A stretch of DNA of 64,000 nucleotides, from positions 1,096,753-1,160,752 of the forward strand of contig NZ_FONW01000001.1 in NCBI RefSeq assembly GCF_900113005.1, read 5' to 3'. Each line of letters starts with the position of its first letter. Position 1 is the first letter of the stretch. The translations under genes and the position numbers were made by a program. The notes beneath the pieces were generated by a model that was not told the origin of the DNA, did no database searches, and worked only from the letters and a program-made list of their open reading frames with translations. Shown one piece after another: positions 33,167 to 42,328 of the stretch. The DNA is from Sunxiuqinia elliptica. Its GTDB lineage: Bacteria > Bacteroidota > Bacteroidia > Bacteroidales > Prolixibacteraceae.

Positions 33167-33807
33167 CAGGAAATGCCAAGCTTATTTTGTGGGTGAAAAT
33201 CATTTTGGTCATCTTTTACCTCGTTGGAATACTGGGCTTCTCATTGGATCTGACATACGATTTGTTTGTGGCTCTAACACCGCTCAACTTATCACTTACC
33301 GCAGTGGTTTTGTTGTACTTTCAACAGCAGTGGTCGGTGAAAACGGCTTTGATTCTGATATTGGTTGCTTGCATTGGCTTTGTAACCGAATGGATTGGCA
33401 TCAATACGGGCTGGCTGTTCGGAAACTATAGCTATGGACCGGCGCTTGGGCTGAAGCTGATGGATACCCCTCTGCTTATCGGAATCAATTGGTTGTTGCT
33501 GGCTTACGGTGTTTTTGTGCTTTTTTCGAAAATCAACCAACGATGGTATTTCCCGTTTTTGGGAGCTTTGCTGATGGTGCTGTTTGATTTTATTATGGAA
33601 CCAGTAGCCACTGCCTTGAAAATGTGGAGCTGGGAATCGGCAACTATTCCGTTGAAAAACTATTTTGACTGGTACTTGGTTTCACTGTTGATTTTTGCTT
33701 TGATGCGTGCTGGGCGAGTCTCTTTGAAAAACCCTTTGGCCGTATGGATTTTGGGGACTCAACTGGTGTTTTTCTTGGCTTTAACCTTCACTTTAAATTT
33801 AATCTGA
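33163..33807 (+). CDS. cruF: Carotenoid 1,2-hydratase, CruF family
   Basis: A 214-residue membrane protein with six to seven helices, matching the DUF422/CruF family: LVACIGFVTEWIGINTGWLF followed by GNYSYGPALGLKLMDTPLLI, then INWLLLAYGVFVLF and LLMVLFDFIMEPVATALKMW, WSWESATIPLKNYFDWY. CruF adds water to the psi end of a monocyclic carotene (1'-hydroxylation). It starts inside the stop of crtD (ATGA), and its own stop overlaps the crtW start (TGATG), so the chain is tightly coupled. Confidence 0.88.
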   Translation: MTGNAKLILWVKIILVIFYLVGILGFSLDLTYDLFVALTPLNLSLTAVVLLYFQQQWSVKTALILILVACIGFVTEWIGINTGWLFGNYSYGPALGLKLMDTPLLIGINWLLLAYGVFVLFSKINQRWYFPFLGALLMVLFDFIMEPVATALKMWSWESATIPLKNYFDWYLVSLLIFALMRAGRVSLKNPLAVWILGTQLVFFLALTFTLNLI

Positions 33808-34496
33808 TGGGAATTCTAATCGCAATCATCGTGCTAATCTGTTGGTTGGGACATTTGCTCTACTGCCTGCAGCTTTTGCAGGCTGGTGCCTCTTCTGGCT
33901 GGACCTACCTGCATGTTTTGTTACAGGCTTACTTATATACCGGCTTGTTTATTACCGGACATGATGCCATGCATGGATTAATTAGCAGAAGCATGAAGGT
34001 AAGCATGGTATTTGGCTGGATTTCATCCTTGCTTTTTGCCGGGCTTAGCTATCAAAAACTGCGGACCAATCATTATTTACATCATCAATTTCCGGCTACC
34101 GAAAAGGATCCGGATTATTATCCACGCTCGCAGAATTTCTTCGTTTGGTGGTTTGTCTTTCTAAAGCGTTATGCCACCATCTGGCAATTTCTGTTTATGG
34201 CGGTTGCATTTAATGTGCTGAAAATTTGGTTTGCTGTTCCGGAGTTGATCGTGTTTTGGATTGTTCCGGCGGTACTGGCTACTTTTCAGTTGTTTTTTGT
34301 GGGCACCTACCTGCCGCACCGAAAACCGCACACCGAAAGCATGCAGCCGCACCGGGCACGGAGCCAGCGAGGACCACATTGGTGGGCCATGCTGAGCTGC
34401 TACTTTTTTGGCTACCACTGGGAACATCACGAAATACCCCGTATTCCCTGGTGGCAGCTTTATCGTGAAAAAGATAAACGAAAAATTCAGCTATGA
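33807..34496 (+). CDS. crtW: Beta-carotene ketolase-like fatty acid desaturase (CrtW type)
   Basis: A 229-residue di-iron membrane enzyme. The ATG at 33807 overlaps the cruF stop (TGATG). His motifs: TGHDAMHG (HDxxH), TNHYLHHQFPATEKDPDYY (HxxHH), and HWEHHEIPRIPWW (HxxHH), the spacing of CrtW 4-ketolases, which put a keto group on the beta ring. The length (229) is near the usual 240. No CrtZ hydroxylase gene is visible in the window. It follows cruF and precedes the acyltransferase with an ATGA overlap. Confidence 0.85.
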   Translation: MGILIAIIVLICWLGHLLYCLQLLQAGASSGWTYLHVLLQAYLYTGLFITGHDAMHGLISRSMKVSMVFGWISSLLFAGLSYQKLRTNHYLHHQFPATEKDPDYYPRSQNFFVWWFVFLKRYATIWQFLFMAVAFNVLKIWFAVPELIVFWIVPAVLATFQLFFVGTYLPHRKPHTESMQPHRARSQRGPHWWAMLSCYFFGYHWEHHEIPRIPWWQLYREKDKRKIQL

Positions 34497-35104
34497 TCAA
34501 AGCCAAACATCACTCCTTTACGATTTGGTTTTTTGACCTCTATTTTCGTTTGAAAATGGTATTTCATTTTCGGGGAATGGAAATTTATGCCAATGAGCAA
34601 GCTGATCCGAGGAAATCGATTTTGTTGCTTCAAAATCATTTTAGCTGGTGGGATGGCTACTGGTCATTATGGCTGAGCAAGCGTTTTTTTAAGCGACGAT
34701 TTCATGTGATGATGCTGGAAGAGCAACTTCGCAAGCGTATGTTCATCAACCGGTGTGGCGCTTTTTCGGTACGAAAGAATTCTCGCGAGCTGATCGAGTC
34801 GTTGACTTATGCCGCCGGCGTATTGGATGATCATCAAAATCTGGTTTGTCTCTATCCGCAAGGAGAAATCCAATCGCAGCAGGTTAAAACCATTGCTTTT
34901 GAGAAAGGGGCCTCATGGATTTTAAAAAATGTAGACAAACCTGTTCAAGTGTGGTTTTGTGTGACTTTAACGGATTATTTCAGCAGCTCGAAACCCTTGA
35001 TCCGGTTCTGCTTGAAACAGTATAAAGGTGAGCAGACAAGCCAGCGCATGGAGTTGGCCTACAATTCTTTTCGGGACGAATGCATAAACAAGCAACATGA
35101 CTGA
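34493..35104 (+). CDS. Lysophospholipid acyltransferase-family protein (carotenoid acyltransferase candidate)
   Basis: A 203-residue protein of the PlsC/LPLAT fold. The catalytic NH-x4-D motif is LLLQNHFSWWDGYWS, and the substrate block is CLYPQGEIQSQQ (PxGE). PlsC proteins acylate lysophosphatidate, but this copy lies inside the carotenoid operon between crtW and a GT2 gene; similar pairs (CrtO/CrtQ, CruD/CruC) attach a fatty acid to a carotenoid-bound sugar. It overlaps crtW by 4 bases and the glycosyltransferase by 8. The carotenoid role is inference from position. Confidence 0.75.
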   Translation: MIKAKHHSFTIWFFDLYFRLKMVFHFRGMEIYANEQADPRKSILLLQNHFSWWDGYWSLWLSKRFFKRRFHVMMLEEQLRKRMFINRCGAFSVRKNSRELIESLTYAAGVLDDHQNLVCLYPQGEIQSQQVKTIAFEKGASWILKNVDKPVQVWFCVTLTDYFSSSKPLIRFCLKQYKGEQTSQRMELAYNSFRDECINKQHD

Positions 35105-36200
35105 TCTTTTAATCATTGCCTGGGCTGTATTAACTTTTCTTGCTTTGCGCACCTTGGTGGCTTTGGCCAATGTTGTGAGCCAACCTTACCTGCCTGCTGC
35201 CCGGAACAAACACAAGGAAAAAGTATCGTTGTTGGTGCCTGCCAGAAACGAAGAGCATAACCTGCCGAACATACTTCGAGCTATTTCACAATTGAATTAT
35301 CCTGACTTTGAGGTTTGGGTGTGCAATGATCAGTCGACAGACAAAACCATTGATATTTTACAGGAATGGCAGCAGCATGTTGACTGGCTTCATTATTTTG
35401 ACGGAGAGACTTTACCGCCTAACTGGACAGGAAAAAATTTTGCTTGTCATCAATTGGCCCAAAAAGCAAGGGGGCATTATTGGTTATTTTTGGATGCCGA
35501 TGTGGCTTTAGCGCCAGATGCGCTGCAAAAAGCAGTAGATTTTTTCAAAGAAAAAAATCTTAGCTTATTATCGATTTTTCCACAACAAATCATGCAGAAT
35601 ATCTCAGAAAAAATGACCGTGCCAGTCATGAATTGGATCTTATTGACTTTGTTGCCGCTGAGGCTTGTGCTGCAAGCGAAAAATCCTTTGTTTGCGGCAG
35701 GTAATGGCCAGTTTATGCTTTTTGATGCCAAAAACTACCGACTGAATCGTTGGCACGAAAAAGTCAAGAATCGGAATGTGGAAGATATCTTGATTGTACG
35801 TATGATGAAAGAACATCAGGAGCATGCAGCTGTTCTATTAGGAAATGGCGATGTCTTTTGTCGGATGTACCGACACTATGCGGGAGCTTTGCAAGGCTTT
35901 GTGAAAAATGTGCACGAGTTTTTCTTTGGTAGTCGTTTGCTGATGCTCTTCTTTGGGCTTGTTGTGGTGGGAAGTCCATTACTTTTATACTTCGCCTTGG
36001 GGTGGAAAGGGCTCCTTGTTTATGGTGTTTTGCTTGTGGTGAACCGTTTCCTGGTTTCTCGAGCAAGCCATCAGCAATATTGGGCTAACCTTTTCTATCA
36101 TCCTTTGCAAATGGTATTTCTGGCTCTTTTAATGATTGAAAATATTCGCCTTCGAATAACTAAAAAAGCAAAATGGAAAGGTCGCAAAATAACTATCTAA
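35097..36200 (+). CDS. GT2 family glycosyltransferase (CruC/CrtQ-like)
   Basis: A 367-residue membrane-anchored GT-A enzyme. After an N-terminal helix, VSLLVPARNEEHNLPNILRA begins the GT2 fold, followed by FEVWVCNDQSTDKT, the metal site WLFLDADVALAPDA (DxD), and helical membrane segments near the C-terminus (LMLFFGLVVVGSPLLLYFAL). The arrangement is that of CrtQ/CruC enzymes that glucosylate a carotenoid hydroxyl. With the acyltransferase before it, this predicts an acylated carotenoid glycoside. Its last 28 bases overlap the next gene. Confidence 0.8.
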   Translation: MTDLLIIAWAVLTFLALRTLVALANVVSQPYLPAARNKHKEKVSLLVPARNEEHNLPNILRAISQLNYPDFEVWVCNDQSTDKTIDILQEWQQHVDWLHYFDGETLPPNWTGKNFACHQLAQKARGHYWLFLDADVALAPDALQKAVDFFKEKNLSLLSIFPQQIMQNISEKMTVPVMNWILLTLLPLRLVLQAKNPLFAAGNGQFMLFDAKNYRLNRWHEKVKNRNVEDILIVRMMKEHQEHAAVLLGNGDVFCRMYRHYAGALQGFVKNVHEFFFGSRLLMLFFGLVVVGSPLLLYFALGWKGLLVYGVLLVVNRFLVSRASHQQYWANLFYHPLQMVFLALLMIENIRLRITKKAKWKGRKITI

Positions 36201-36916
36201 ATTGGTTGCTGCTTGGCTTGATGGTTTGTCTGTTTACTCCTGTATCTGGGCAGAAGTTGGAGACGTATCAGTGTCGTTTTTTTAACTCCTACCTGAAAGG
36301 AGATATGAGTAATTGGATGGACTGGATTCAAGAAATTGAACACGATCATCCGAATGAACAGGACTGGGGGATTCTGGCTTTGCAAGCCCGTTACGGCCTT
36401 ATTGGTTATTACTTCGGAACTGGTCAAAAAGAGCTGATAAAAGATGTACTTCAAGATGGGGATAATCGCTTAGACAGTTACTTAGAACAAGCGCCAAACA
36501 ATGCCAGGCTCTTGAGTTTAAAAGCTGCTTTCGATTCTTTCAAAATTGGTTTGGCTATGTATAAAGCACCATTTCTTGGCCCTAAGGTGGTTGGCTCCAT
36601 AAGACAGGCTATGGAGGGTGATCCGAATGAACCAATGGCTTGGCTGGAAGAAGGAAATGCTCTTTACAATCGTCCAGCTCTATTTGGAGGTGATAAAAAG
36701 CAAGCTATAGCAGCTTATCGTAAAGCGCAGAGGTTATTTGAGCAAAGCGCAGAGGTTTGCAATTATTTAAAGGTGCTGGTTGAAGTTTTTATCCTAAAAG
36801 GATACTACGAGACTAACCAACACACTCTTTACCTAGAGTCTAGGCAGAGGCTTGAACGGCTGTATGGAGAGCTTAACTGGGTGGATGATTTCCTTGTTTC
36901 AAAAATTGTTGATTAG
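36173..36916 (+). CDS. Exported TPR-like protein at the end of the carotenoid operon
   Basis: A 247-residue protein with a signal peptide (ends TPVSGQ, about 26). It is helical with TPR-like spacing: ARLLSLKAAFDSFKIGLAMY, EPMAWLEEGNALYNRPALFG and KQAIAAYRKAQRLFEQSAEV. The start lies 28 bases inside the glycosyltransferase gene, so it belongs to the operon. A chaperone or scaffold for the carotenoid enzymes is possible, but unproven. I do not recognise a specific family. Confidence 0.6.
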   Translation: MERSQNNYLNWLLLGLMVCLFTPVSGQKLETYQCRFFNSYLKGDMSNWMDWIQEIEHDHPNEQDWGILALQARYGLIGYYFGTGQKELIKDVLQDGDNRLDSYLEQAPNNARLLSLKAAFDSFKIGLAMYKAPFLGPKVVGSIRQAMEGDPNEPMAWLEEGNALYNRPALFGGDKKQAIAAYRKAQRLFEQSAEVCNYLKVLVEVFILKGYYETNQHTLYLESRQRLERLYGELNWVDDFLVSKIVD

Positions 36917-36927
36917 CTTATCATTGT

Positions 36928-37929
36928 TTAATTGATCGGGTAATAAATTCCTGTCACCCATTTTGATTCATCGGGCACCTGTTGTGGATCTGTGAGGTAC
37001 TTTTCCATTGGGCCTCCCGTTAAGATGAAATGGTTGTCGGTAATCCATTGTTGAATGAAGTTGTGAGTCTTCTCCAGGTTCGAATAAGAACCGAAGTGAT
37101 CTGCCGCAGCATAAGTTCTTCGGGGCATTTTACCGGAGATGATTTCTCCTTCGGGAACAACGGCACCGTCAACGGGAATACCACATTCCAGATCAACTAA
37201 GGTTCCATCAATCTGATGATAAATGGCGTAAGGCATATCGGTTCGCAATAAGCCTTGGTCGTTTATAAACTGCATGAGTTGTCCGTAGTAAATTCCCATT
37301 TGGGTTGAAATATCTTCGAGTTGAACGTGCTTTCGGATACTGACATAATCAAATTCGGGGACTGTTACCAGTTCAACGATCGGGCGTTTTTCCTGAACAA
37401 TGGTTTCTGAAACGATTTTGAGGTTTTCAATTCCTTTTTTGAAATCCGGGCCAATCATGGCATCAAACATAAGCCCCATCCAGCGGGCCAATGGGTTGTT
37501 GCCAAGGTCGGTGTCAAAAGCCCACGTGATCGTCGTGGCTCCGTTGTGTTCATCAAACAAGAAGTAGCCGGTAGCTGTGCCCTCCTCCATAAAATCCATT
37601 TCGGTGGCAATCGAATCGTAGGGAACCGATGCGGTAATGGTCAACTTCCCCGAGCCAACATTTTTCTCGTCACTTTCCCAAGTGTAGGAGGCATTTTCAC
37701 CAATCCCTTTGTTTTGGTATTTGATTCTCATGTTTGGATCTAGCTGGTTCCAAACGGCCCATTTATTCCAGTTGCGTAAGTTGTTTATTTGGTTGAATAC
37801 CACTTTTGCCGGAGCATCAATAACTCCTTGCCGTTCAACGTGCACCTGGCGTGGAAGAAAAAAAGCAATAATGACCATAGCAACAAGAAAGAGTAAGAGT
37901 CCGATCAGGAATTTTTTGAGCTTCTTCAT
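36928..37929 (-). CDS. SRPBCC domain fused to a GyrI-like effector-binding domain
   Basis: A 333-residue membrane-anchored protein. The ATG at 37929 (MKKLKKFLIGLLLFLVAMVI) begins a single membrane helix and is preferred to an upstream TTG. Domain 1 (about 35-175) is SRPBCC/polyketide-cyclase-like: VIDAPAKVVFNQINNLRNW and TATGYFLFDEHNGATTITWA. Domain 2 (about 185-333) is GyrI/AraC-effector-binding-like: VSIRKHVQLEDISTQMG, GIPVDGAVVPEGEI, AADHFGSYSNLEKTHNFIQQW. Such fusions bind small hydrophobic ligands; the ligand is unknown. It is convergent with the carotenoid operon, 11 bases away. Confidence 0.8.
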   Translation of the reverse strand: MKKLKKFLIGLLLFLVAMVIIAFFLPRQVHVERQGVIDAPAKVVFNQINNLRNWNKWAVWNQLDPNMRIKYQNKGIGENASYTWESDEKNVGSGKLTITASVPYDSIATEMDFMEEGTATGYFLFDEHNGATTITWAFDTDLGNNPLARWMGLMFDAMIGPDFKKGIENLKIVSETIVQEKRPIVELVTVPEFDYVSIRKHVQLEDISTQMGIYYGQLMQFINDQGLLRTDMPYAIYHQIDGTLVDLECGIPVDGAVVPEGEIISGKMPRRTYAAADHFGSYSNLEKTHNFIQQWITDNHFILTGGPMEKYLTDPQQVPDESKWVTGIYYPIN

Positions 37930-38034
37930 GAGTTTTAATTGAATGTTTATTTTCTCCGAAAATAGTAAATCAGAATGATTCAATATACAAAAAAGAAATG
38001 GAATATACTTGATTTGAACTTTGGATAAAATGAC

Positions 38035-40413
38035 CTATAAAACAGCCCGGAAAGTTAGGATGACCTGGCGCCTAGGCGCTACAATCCCAGAAGAATAGGG
38101 ACGGTAACGTTTGTTGAGAATATTCTCAATTCCAACGCTTAGTTGATAATTCTCACTTAGTTGTGTATTTGTTTTTAGATTGATTGTTGCCCAGCCTGGT
38201 GAATAAGCTTGGCCATTCTTGTCGCTAGCATACAAATAGGCCTTGTCTTGTTCGCTGGGAGCCAGCTTATCATGACCTAATTTCCCGTTGAAACGAAGGT
38301 AGAGATCGAATGATTGACGAGTCGTTTGGTAAATGAGGTGTGAGCTCCCAAAAACCGGAGCAACATGGCGAACCGGCTGTTTTTCGCTATCCTCTCCCCA
38401 AGTTGTTGTAATGGTGCTCCGTGTTTTCCACTGGGACGCAAGAATCCACTCCATGCTAAAGTCACCTCCATAAATGTTGGCGTAATCTGCATTGACAAGC
38501 GCTTCAACTTGGCTGAGTTCATTTTCATACCAGATTGAATCTTGCCCATTGAGTTGGTATGGGCGCCTGACCATCGCATTGTTCAAGTAGGTGTAATAAA
38601 GATTTAGCTCGAAGCGGGCCAGGTTCTTGATACTGCGCAAAATGCCAATCTCGAAATTGCGAACATATTCGGGCTTCAAATCTGGATTGGGAACGATGAC
38701 ATTCCCCGGACTGGAGTCGAATACTTTGGCAACATCATCAATGTTCGGCGAGCGAAATCCTGAGGAGATGGCTGCATTTAATTGCCACTGAGGTGTCGGA
38801 TGAAAGACAAAACCCAGGTTCCCGGTCACGGCCGTGTGGGTATTTGTGAATTCATCGTCCGGAAAATCGAAAAAACGTTTGTCGAATTTTCCGCTGAGTT
38901 GGTTGACAGATAAGCGGCTACCAGCGTTTAAGATAAATCGTTTGCTTACTGAGAGTTTGTAACTGGCGTATGCGGCTATGCTTGAAGTTTGTGAGCCGTC
39001 TGGATAGCGGGAACTGGTTGGAATGCTCGGTGAATCATTTGTAAAGTCCACCTCACCTTCGGATTGAATCCAATTGAAATTGCCTTCGAAACCATAAAAC
39101 AAGGTGTTGTTTTGATCGATTTGCTTGTCCAGGTCGAGATTAAGTGTGAGGATATCCAAGTGTTCCTGTCGCTTGGTAAGTTCTTCGCTAGCCAAACGTC
39201 GGTCGTTTCTACTTTCGTCATAAGCTTGCCAACCAATAACAAGCCGGGCTTGGTTAAAAAGGAGGGCGTTGGCTGTCCATTGGGTGTCGAAAGCATGCAG
39301 TTTCCATTTTTGGGGGCCATAAAACCACTCGGCATATTTCAGTTGCTCGTTGCTGTATTGAATTAAGCGGTCGTAACGAGGAATATCGGATGTGGCTGAC
39401 CAATGAAAGGCGTAATTGAAATCCCATTTTGAGTTGGGGCGATACCGAAATTTCTGCATGAAATTAAACTGGCTGTATCCTGTTTGAACCTGCTTTCGAC
39501 TATTGTCATTCGAAAGAATCTTATCATCTTCAACGTATTCCGGACGGAGATAACTTTCAGGGCCATGCTTTCCCATCAGTAAATCATCAAAATCCGAAAA
39601 AGTTAAGCTTGTTAGGCTTGCCAACTTATCAGTTCCGAAGTTAAAATCGGCATGAACTGTTTTCTCAAAGTTGGCACTGGCATAACGCACAAAGGCATTT
39701 CGAGCCTGCTTGTAGTTTGACGAAGTAGAAAGCTTGGGGCTTAGGGTTTTGAAATGCAAGACGCCTCCTAAGGCATCGCTTCCATACATCACCGATCCTG
39801 GTCCAAAAATCACTTCAGTTTGTTCCAGACTGGCTGCATCCAGCGAAATAACGTTTTGCAGGTTGCCGTTTCGGTAGATTGCATTGTTCATGCGGATACC
39901 ATCAACGACAAGAAGCAGGCGATTGGCTGAAAGGCCTCGGATCATTGGGCTACCTCCTCCTAGCTGACTCTTTTGAATGAAAACTCCGCCCTTGGAGTCC
40001 AGTAAATCGGCTGTCGTTTGCGGGTTAACCCGCGCTATTTCCTGTTGACTGATGCTGATAATTTGTTGAGGGACTTCCAAACGAGATTGCGCCCTTCGAT
40101 TCGCAGAAACAACAACTTCATCCAGTTTGACCGGATCTTCTTTTAAGTTGACCACAAAGTTGTTTTGGACTAAGCTATGCCGGCTGATTTGTAAATCAAG
40201 GTAAGCTGTATGTGTAAAATGAAATAGCGAATCGGATTGGAAATTTGTTAAATCGAGCGTTCCTTGACTATTGGTTATTCCATTGTTTTTGATTGAATGA
40301 ACAATAACACCCTCGATTGGGTGGCCTGATTGGGCATCGACAACAACTAGCTTTTGAGCACGACTCTCAAAAACGATGAATAACAGCATGCACAGTACGA
40401 TAAGTTTGGTCAC
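38035..40413 (-). CDS. TonB-dependent receptor of the hemoglobin/heme type
   Basis: A 792-residue outer membrane receptor. The start is GTG at 40413 with a signal peptide ending ESRAQ; a carboxypeptidase-like domain (about 22-90) precedes the plug (about 100-215). The plug reads LDEVVVSANRRAQSRLEVPQ, GGGSPMIRGLSANRLLLVVD, GIRMNNAIYRNGNLQNVISLD and FGPGSVMYGSDALGGVLHF, a close fit to the hemoglobin/transferrin/lactoferrin receptor family in which the 'IRGLSANRLLLVVDG' block is characteristic. Barrel ends ILTFRAVL. Heme or iron-complex uptake is likely, but no hmuY or heme-transport genes are adjacent. Confidence 0.75.
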   Translation of the reverse strand: MTKLIVLCMLLFIVFESRAQKLVVVDAQSGHPIEGVIVHSIKNNGITNSQGTLDLTNFQSDSLFHFTHTAYLDLQISRHSLVQNNFVVNLKEDPVKLDEVVVSANRRAQSRLEVPQQIISISQQEIARVNPQTTADLLDSKGGVFIQKSQLGGGSPMIRGLSANRLLLVVDGIRMNNAIYRNGNLQNVISLDAASLEQTEVIFGPGSVMYGSDALGGVLHFKTLSPKLSTSSNYKQARNAFVRYASANFEKTVHADFNFGTDKLASLTSLTFSDFDDLLMGKHGPESYLRPEYVEDDKILSNDNSRKQVQTGYSQFNFMQKFRYRPNSKWDFNYAFHWSATSDIPRYDRLIQYSNEQLKYAEWFYGPQKWKLHAFDTQWTANALLFNQARLVIGWQAYDESRNDRRLASEELTKRQEHLDILTLNLDLDKQIDQNNTLFYGFEGNFNWIQSEGEVDFTNDSPSIPTSSRYPDGSQTSSIAAYASYKLSVSKRFILNAGSRLSVNQLSGKFDKRFFDFPDDEFTNTHTAVTGNLGFVFHPTPQWQLNAAISSGFRSPNIDDVAKVFDSSPGNVIVPNPDLKPEYVRNFEIGILRSIKNLARFELNLYYTYLNNAMVRRPYQLNGQDSIWYENELSQVEALVNADYANIYGGDFSMEWILASQWKTRSTITTTWGEDSEKQPVRHVAPVFGSSHLIYQTTRQSFDLYLRFNGKLGHDKLAPSEQDKAYLYASDKNGQAYSPGWATINLKTNTQLSENYQLSVGIENILNKRYRPYSSGIVAPRRQVILTFRAVL

Positions 40414-40460
40414 CAGCGGTTGATTTTTGAAATAAACAACTGTGCGGAACCCAACAATAA

Positions 40461-41441
40461 TTATGCCGATTGTAGCAGTTTTTTCAGAATTTCAAAAGTC
40501 TGATCGGGATAATGAATCGGAGCAGGTTGATTTTGTTCCAACCAATGTTGAATGGCTTGATGCTGATTTTTGAGTCCAGTGAGTACCGGAATTTGCATAG
40601 CTTCCAGAAAAGCCGCGTTGCAAGCTTGTTCGTACTGATTTTTCATGGGGATAACACAAAGCTTTTTGCCCATGTAAAGAGCTTCGGCTGGAGTTTCAAA
40701 ACCGGCTGTGCATAAAATACCTTTGCAGGTGGTAAATGATTTGGTGAAGTGAGCTAAAGAAACAGGTCGAATCCAAATATTTCCTTCGCGATAAGCGTGT
40801 TTGGTGTGCTTTGAGAAGACCTGCCAGTTGATGTGTTGAAATGGAGTCAGGGCACTAATAATGGCTTGATCGCTATAAGCCGGAAGGTAAACGGTAAAGT
40901 GGTTGAGTTGCTGAATAGCTGCCTGGCGAATGGTTGAACGAATAACTGGGGTAAAAAAGGAATTGCCCAGCGATTGAAAATGAAATCCGAATGTCGGATT
41001 GCTTGGAGCATAGTGCTTTAATATGAACTTCCCTAAAGTATCCTGATTTTTCGGTTTGGGAGTATGGGGATGGAGAACTGCGTTTTGATGACTGAGTCCA
41101 ATGCATTTCTTTTTTCGAAGCTTACAAGCCCAGGCTGAGATCGGTTCAAAATCGGAGATTACATGATCGTAGTCATGGACTGGCAATTGCGAAATGCCTT
41201 TCCAAAATCGCCATGGTTTAGCTTTCTTTAGGGTTTGGGTGATATCAACTCCTCCTTGCTGCCCGAAAATGAAACTAAGCCCGTAAAGTTGATAGTCAAT
41301 TGCAAATGGCAGTTGGAGGTCTCCCTGAATACCACTGACAAGTACATGTGTTTCTCCCAGTTTTTGAAGGAGAGGAACAAGCTCTGTTGCCCGCGCCAAA
41401 TGTCCATTTCCGGTCCCTTGAATTGCATAAAGTATTTTCAC
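40461..41441 (-). CDS. GT-B glycosyltransferase family protein (MurG/MJ1255-like)
   Basis: A 326-residue cytoplasmic protein starting at GTG 41441. The N-terminus ILYAIQGTGNGHLARATELV is the glycine-rich loop of GT28/MJ1255-like enzymes (GxGxGH), and the C-terminal domain has CTAGFETPAEALYMGKKLCVIPM (nucleotide-sugar binding block with Gly-Glu). The donor and acceptor are unknown. It is 41 bases downstream of the LpxH-like phosphoesterase in the same direction. I read the pair as a cell-envelope glycolipid unit. Confidence 0.75.
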   Translation of the reverse strand: MKILYAIQGTGNGHLARATELVPLLQKLGETHVLVSGIQGDLQLPFAIDYQLYGLSFIFGQQGGVDITQTLKKAKPWRFWKGISQLPVHDYDHVISDFEPISAWACKLRKKKCIGLSHQNAVLHPHTPKPKNQDTLGKFILKHYAPSNPTFGFHFQSLGNSFFTPVIRSTIRQAAIQQLNHFTVYLPAYSDQAIISALTPFQHINWQVFSKHTKHAYREGNIWIRPVSLAHFTKSFTTCKGILCTAGFETPAEALYMGKKLCVIPMKNQYEQACNAAFLEAMQIPVLTGLKNQHQAIQHWLEQNQPAPIHYPDQTFEILKKLLQSA

Positions 41442-41482
41442 TTAATTGTCATTATTTAATAACTGGATCCGCCAAGCGTTGT

Positions 41483-42328
41483 TTATTGCATGTTATTTAG
41501 TGTTAGCTCTTGAACGAGCAACTGATAAAGCTCTTTCTGGCTTGGTATATCGAGTTCATCCTGTAAATCTTCATCTTTCGACTCATCAGTAAAATGAATC
41601 AAGCTCCAGTTCTCATTGACATATTCTGCGGCAGTCAGATGTTCAACCCAGTCGCCACAATTTAAGTAACGAACCACGCCATTTTCGGTAATCACCTGCT
41701 TGTCGCAGGGAACATGGGTGTGCCCGCAAATAACAGTTTGGTAGTCGCGTTCACTGGCCGTTTGGGTGATCACCTGCTCAAATCGCGATAGTTGAGGCTT
41801 CTGCTTAATTAACTTTTTCTTCAGGCTTTTATAGAAAATAACCTCTTTGATGCGAAAGAACCGAAGGATGGAATTAATAAACTTATTAACAATCGTTAGG
41901 AGTCCATAGGTTGCTGCTCCAAATTTAGCCAACCACTTGGCCTGGTGAATGATGTGATCAAAAAGGTCACCATGGAAAATCCAGGTTTTTTGGCCATCCA
42001 AATTCAGAACAAGTTGATTCACGATTTCAAGATTTCCCATGCGGGCTCCATTGAACTTTCGCAAAAACTCATCATGATTACCGGTGATGTAAACGATTTT
42101 TACACCTTTTTCCAACATCTTGATAAACTGCCGGATGACTTTTAAGTGGGCTTTGGGAAAGTAATTTCGGGAGAACCGCCAAGAGTCAATAATGTCGCCA
42201 TTCAAAACCAGGGTTTCCGGTTGTATTGTTTTCAGATACTTCAACAATACTTTGGCTTTACTGGCATGAGTTGCCAAATGGATATCCGATATCACCGAAA
42301 CGTCTAATTGCTTAAGTACTTGTTTCAT
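41483..42328 (-). CDS. Metallophosphoesterase, UDP-2,3-diacylglucosamine hydrolase-like
   Basis: A 281-residue cytoplasmic calcineurin-type phosphoesterase. Metal motifs: VISDIHLATHASKA (DxH), LVLNGDIIDSW (GDxxD), YITGNHDEFL (GNHDE), WIFHGDLFDH, and VICGHTHVPC (GHxH). The large insert and the order resemble LpxH/UDP-2,3-diacylglucosamine pyrophosphatase-like proteins, but the HTHVP and the C-terminal part are not diagnostic. It is followed by a GT-B enzyme in the same transcript, which fits envelope lipid metabolism. Confidence 0.8.
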   Translation of the reverse strand: MKQVLKQLDVSVISDIHLATHASKAKVLLKYLKTIQPETLVLNGDIIDSWRFSRNYFPKAHLKVIRQFIKMLEKGVKIVYITGNHDEFLRKFNGARMGNLEIVNQLVLNLDGQKTWIFHGDLFDHIIHQAKWLAKFGAATYGLLTIVNKFINSILRFFRIKEVIFYKSLKKKLIKQKPQLSRFEQVITQTASERDYQTVICGHTHVPCDKQVITENGVVRYLNCGDWVEHLTAAEYVNENWSLIHFTDESKDEDLQDELDIPSQKELYQLLVQELTLNNMQ

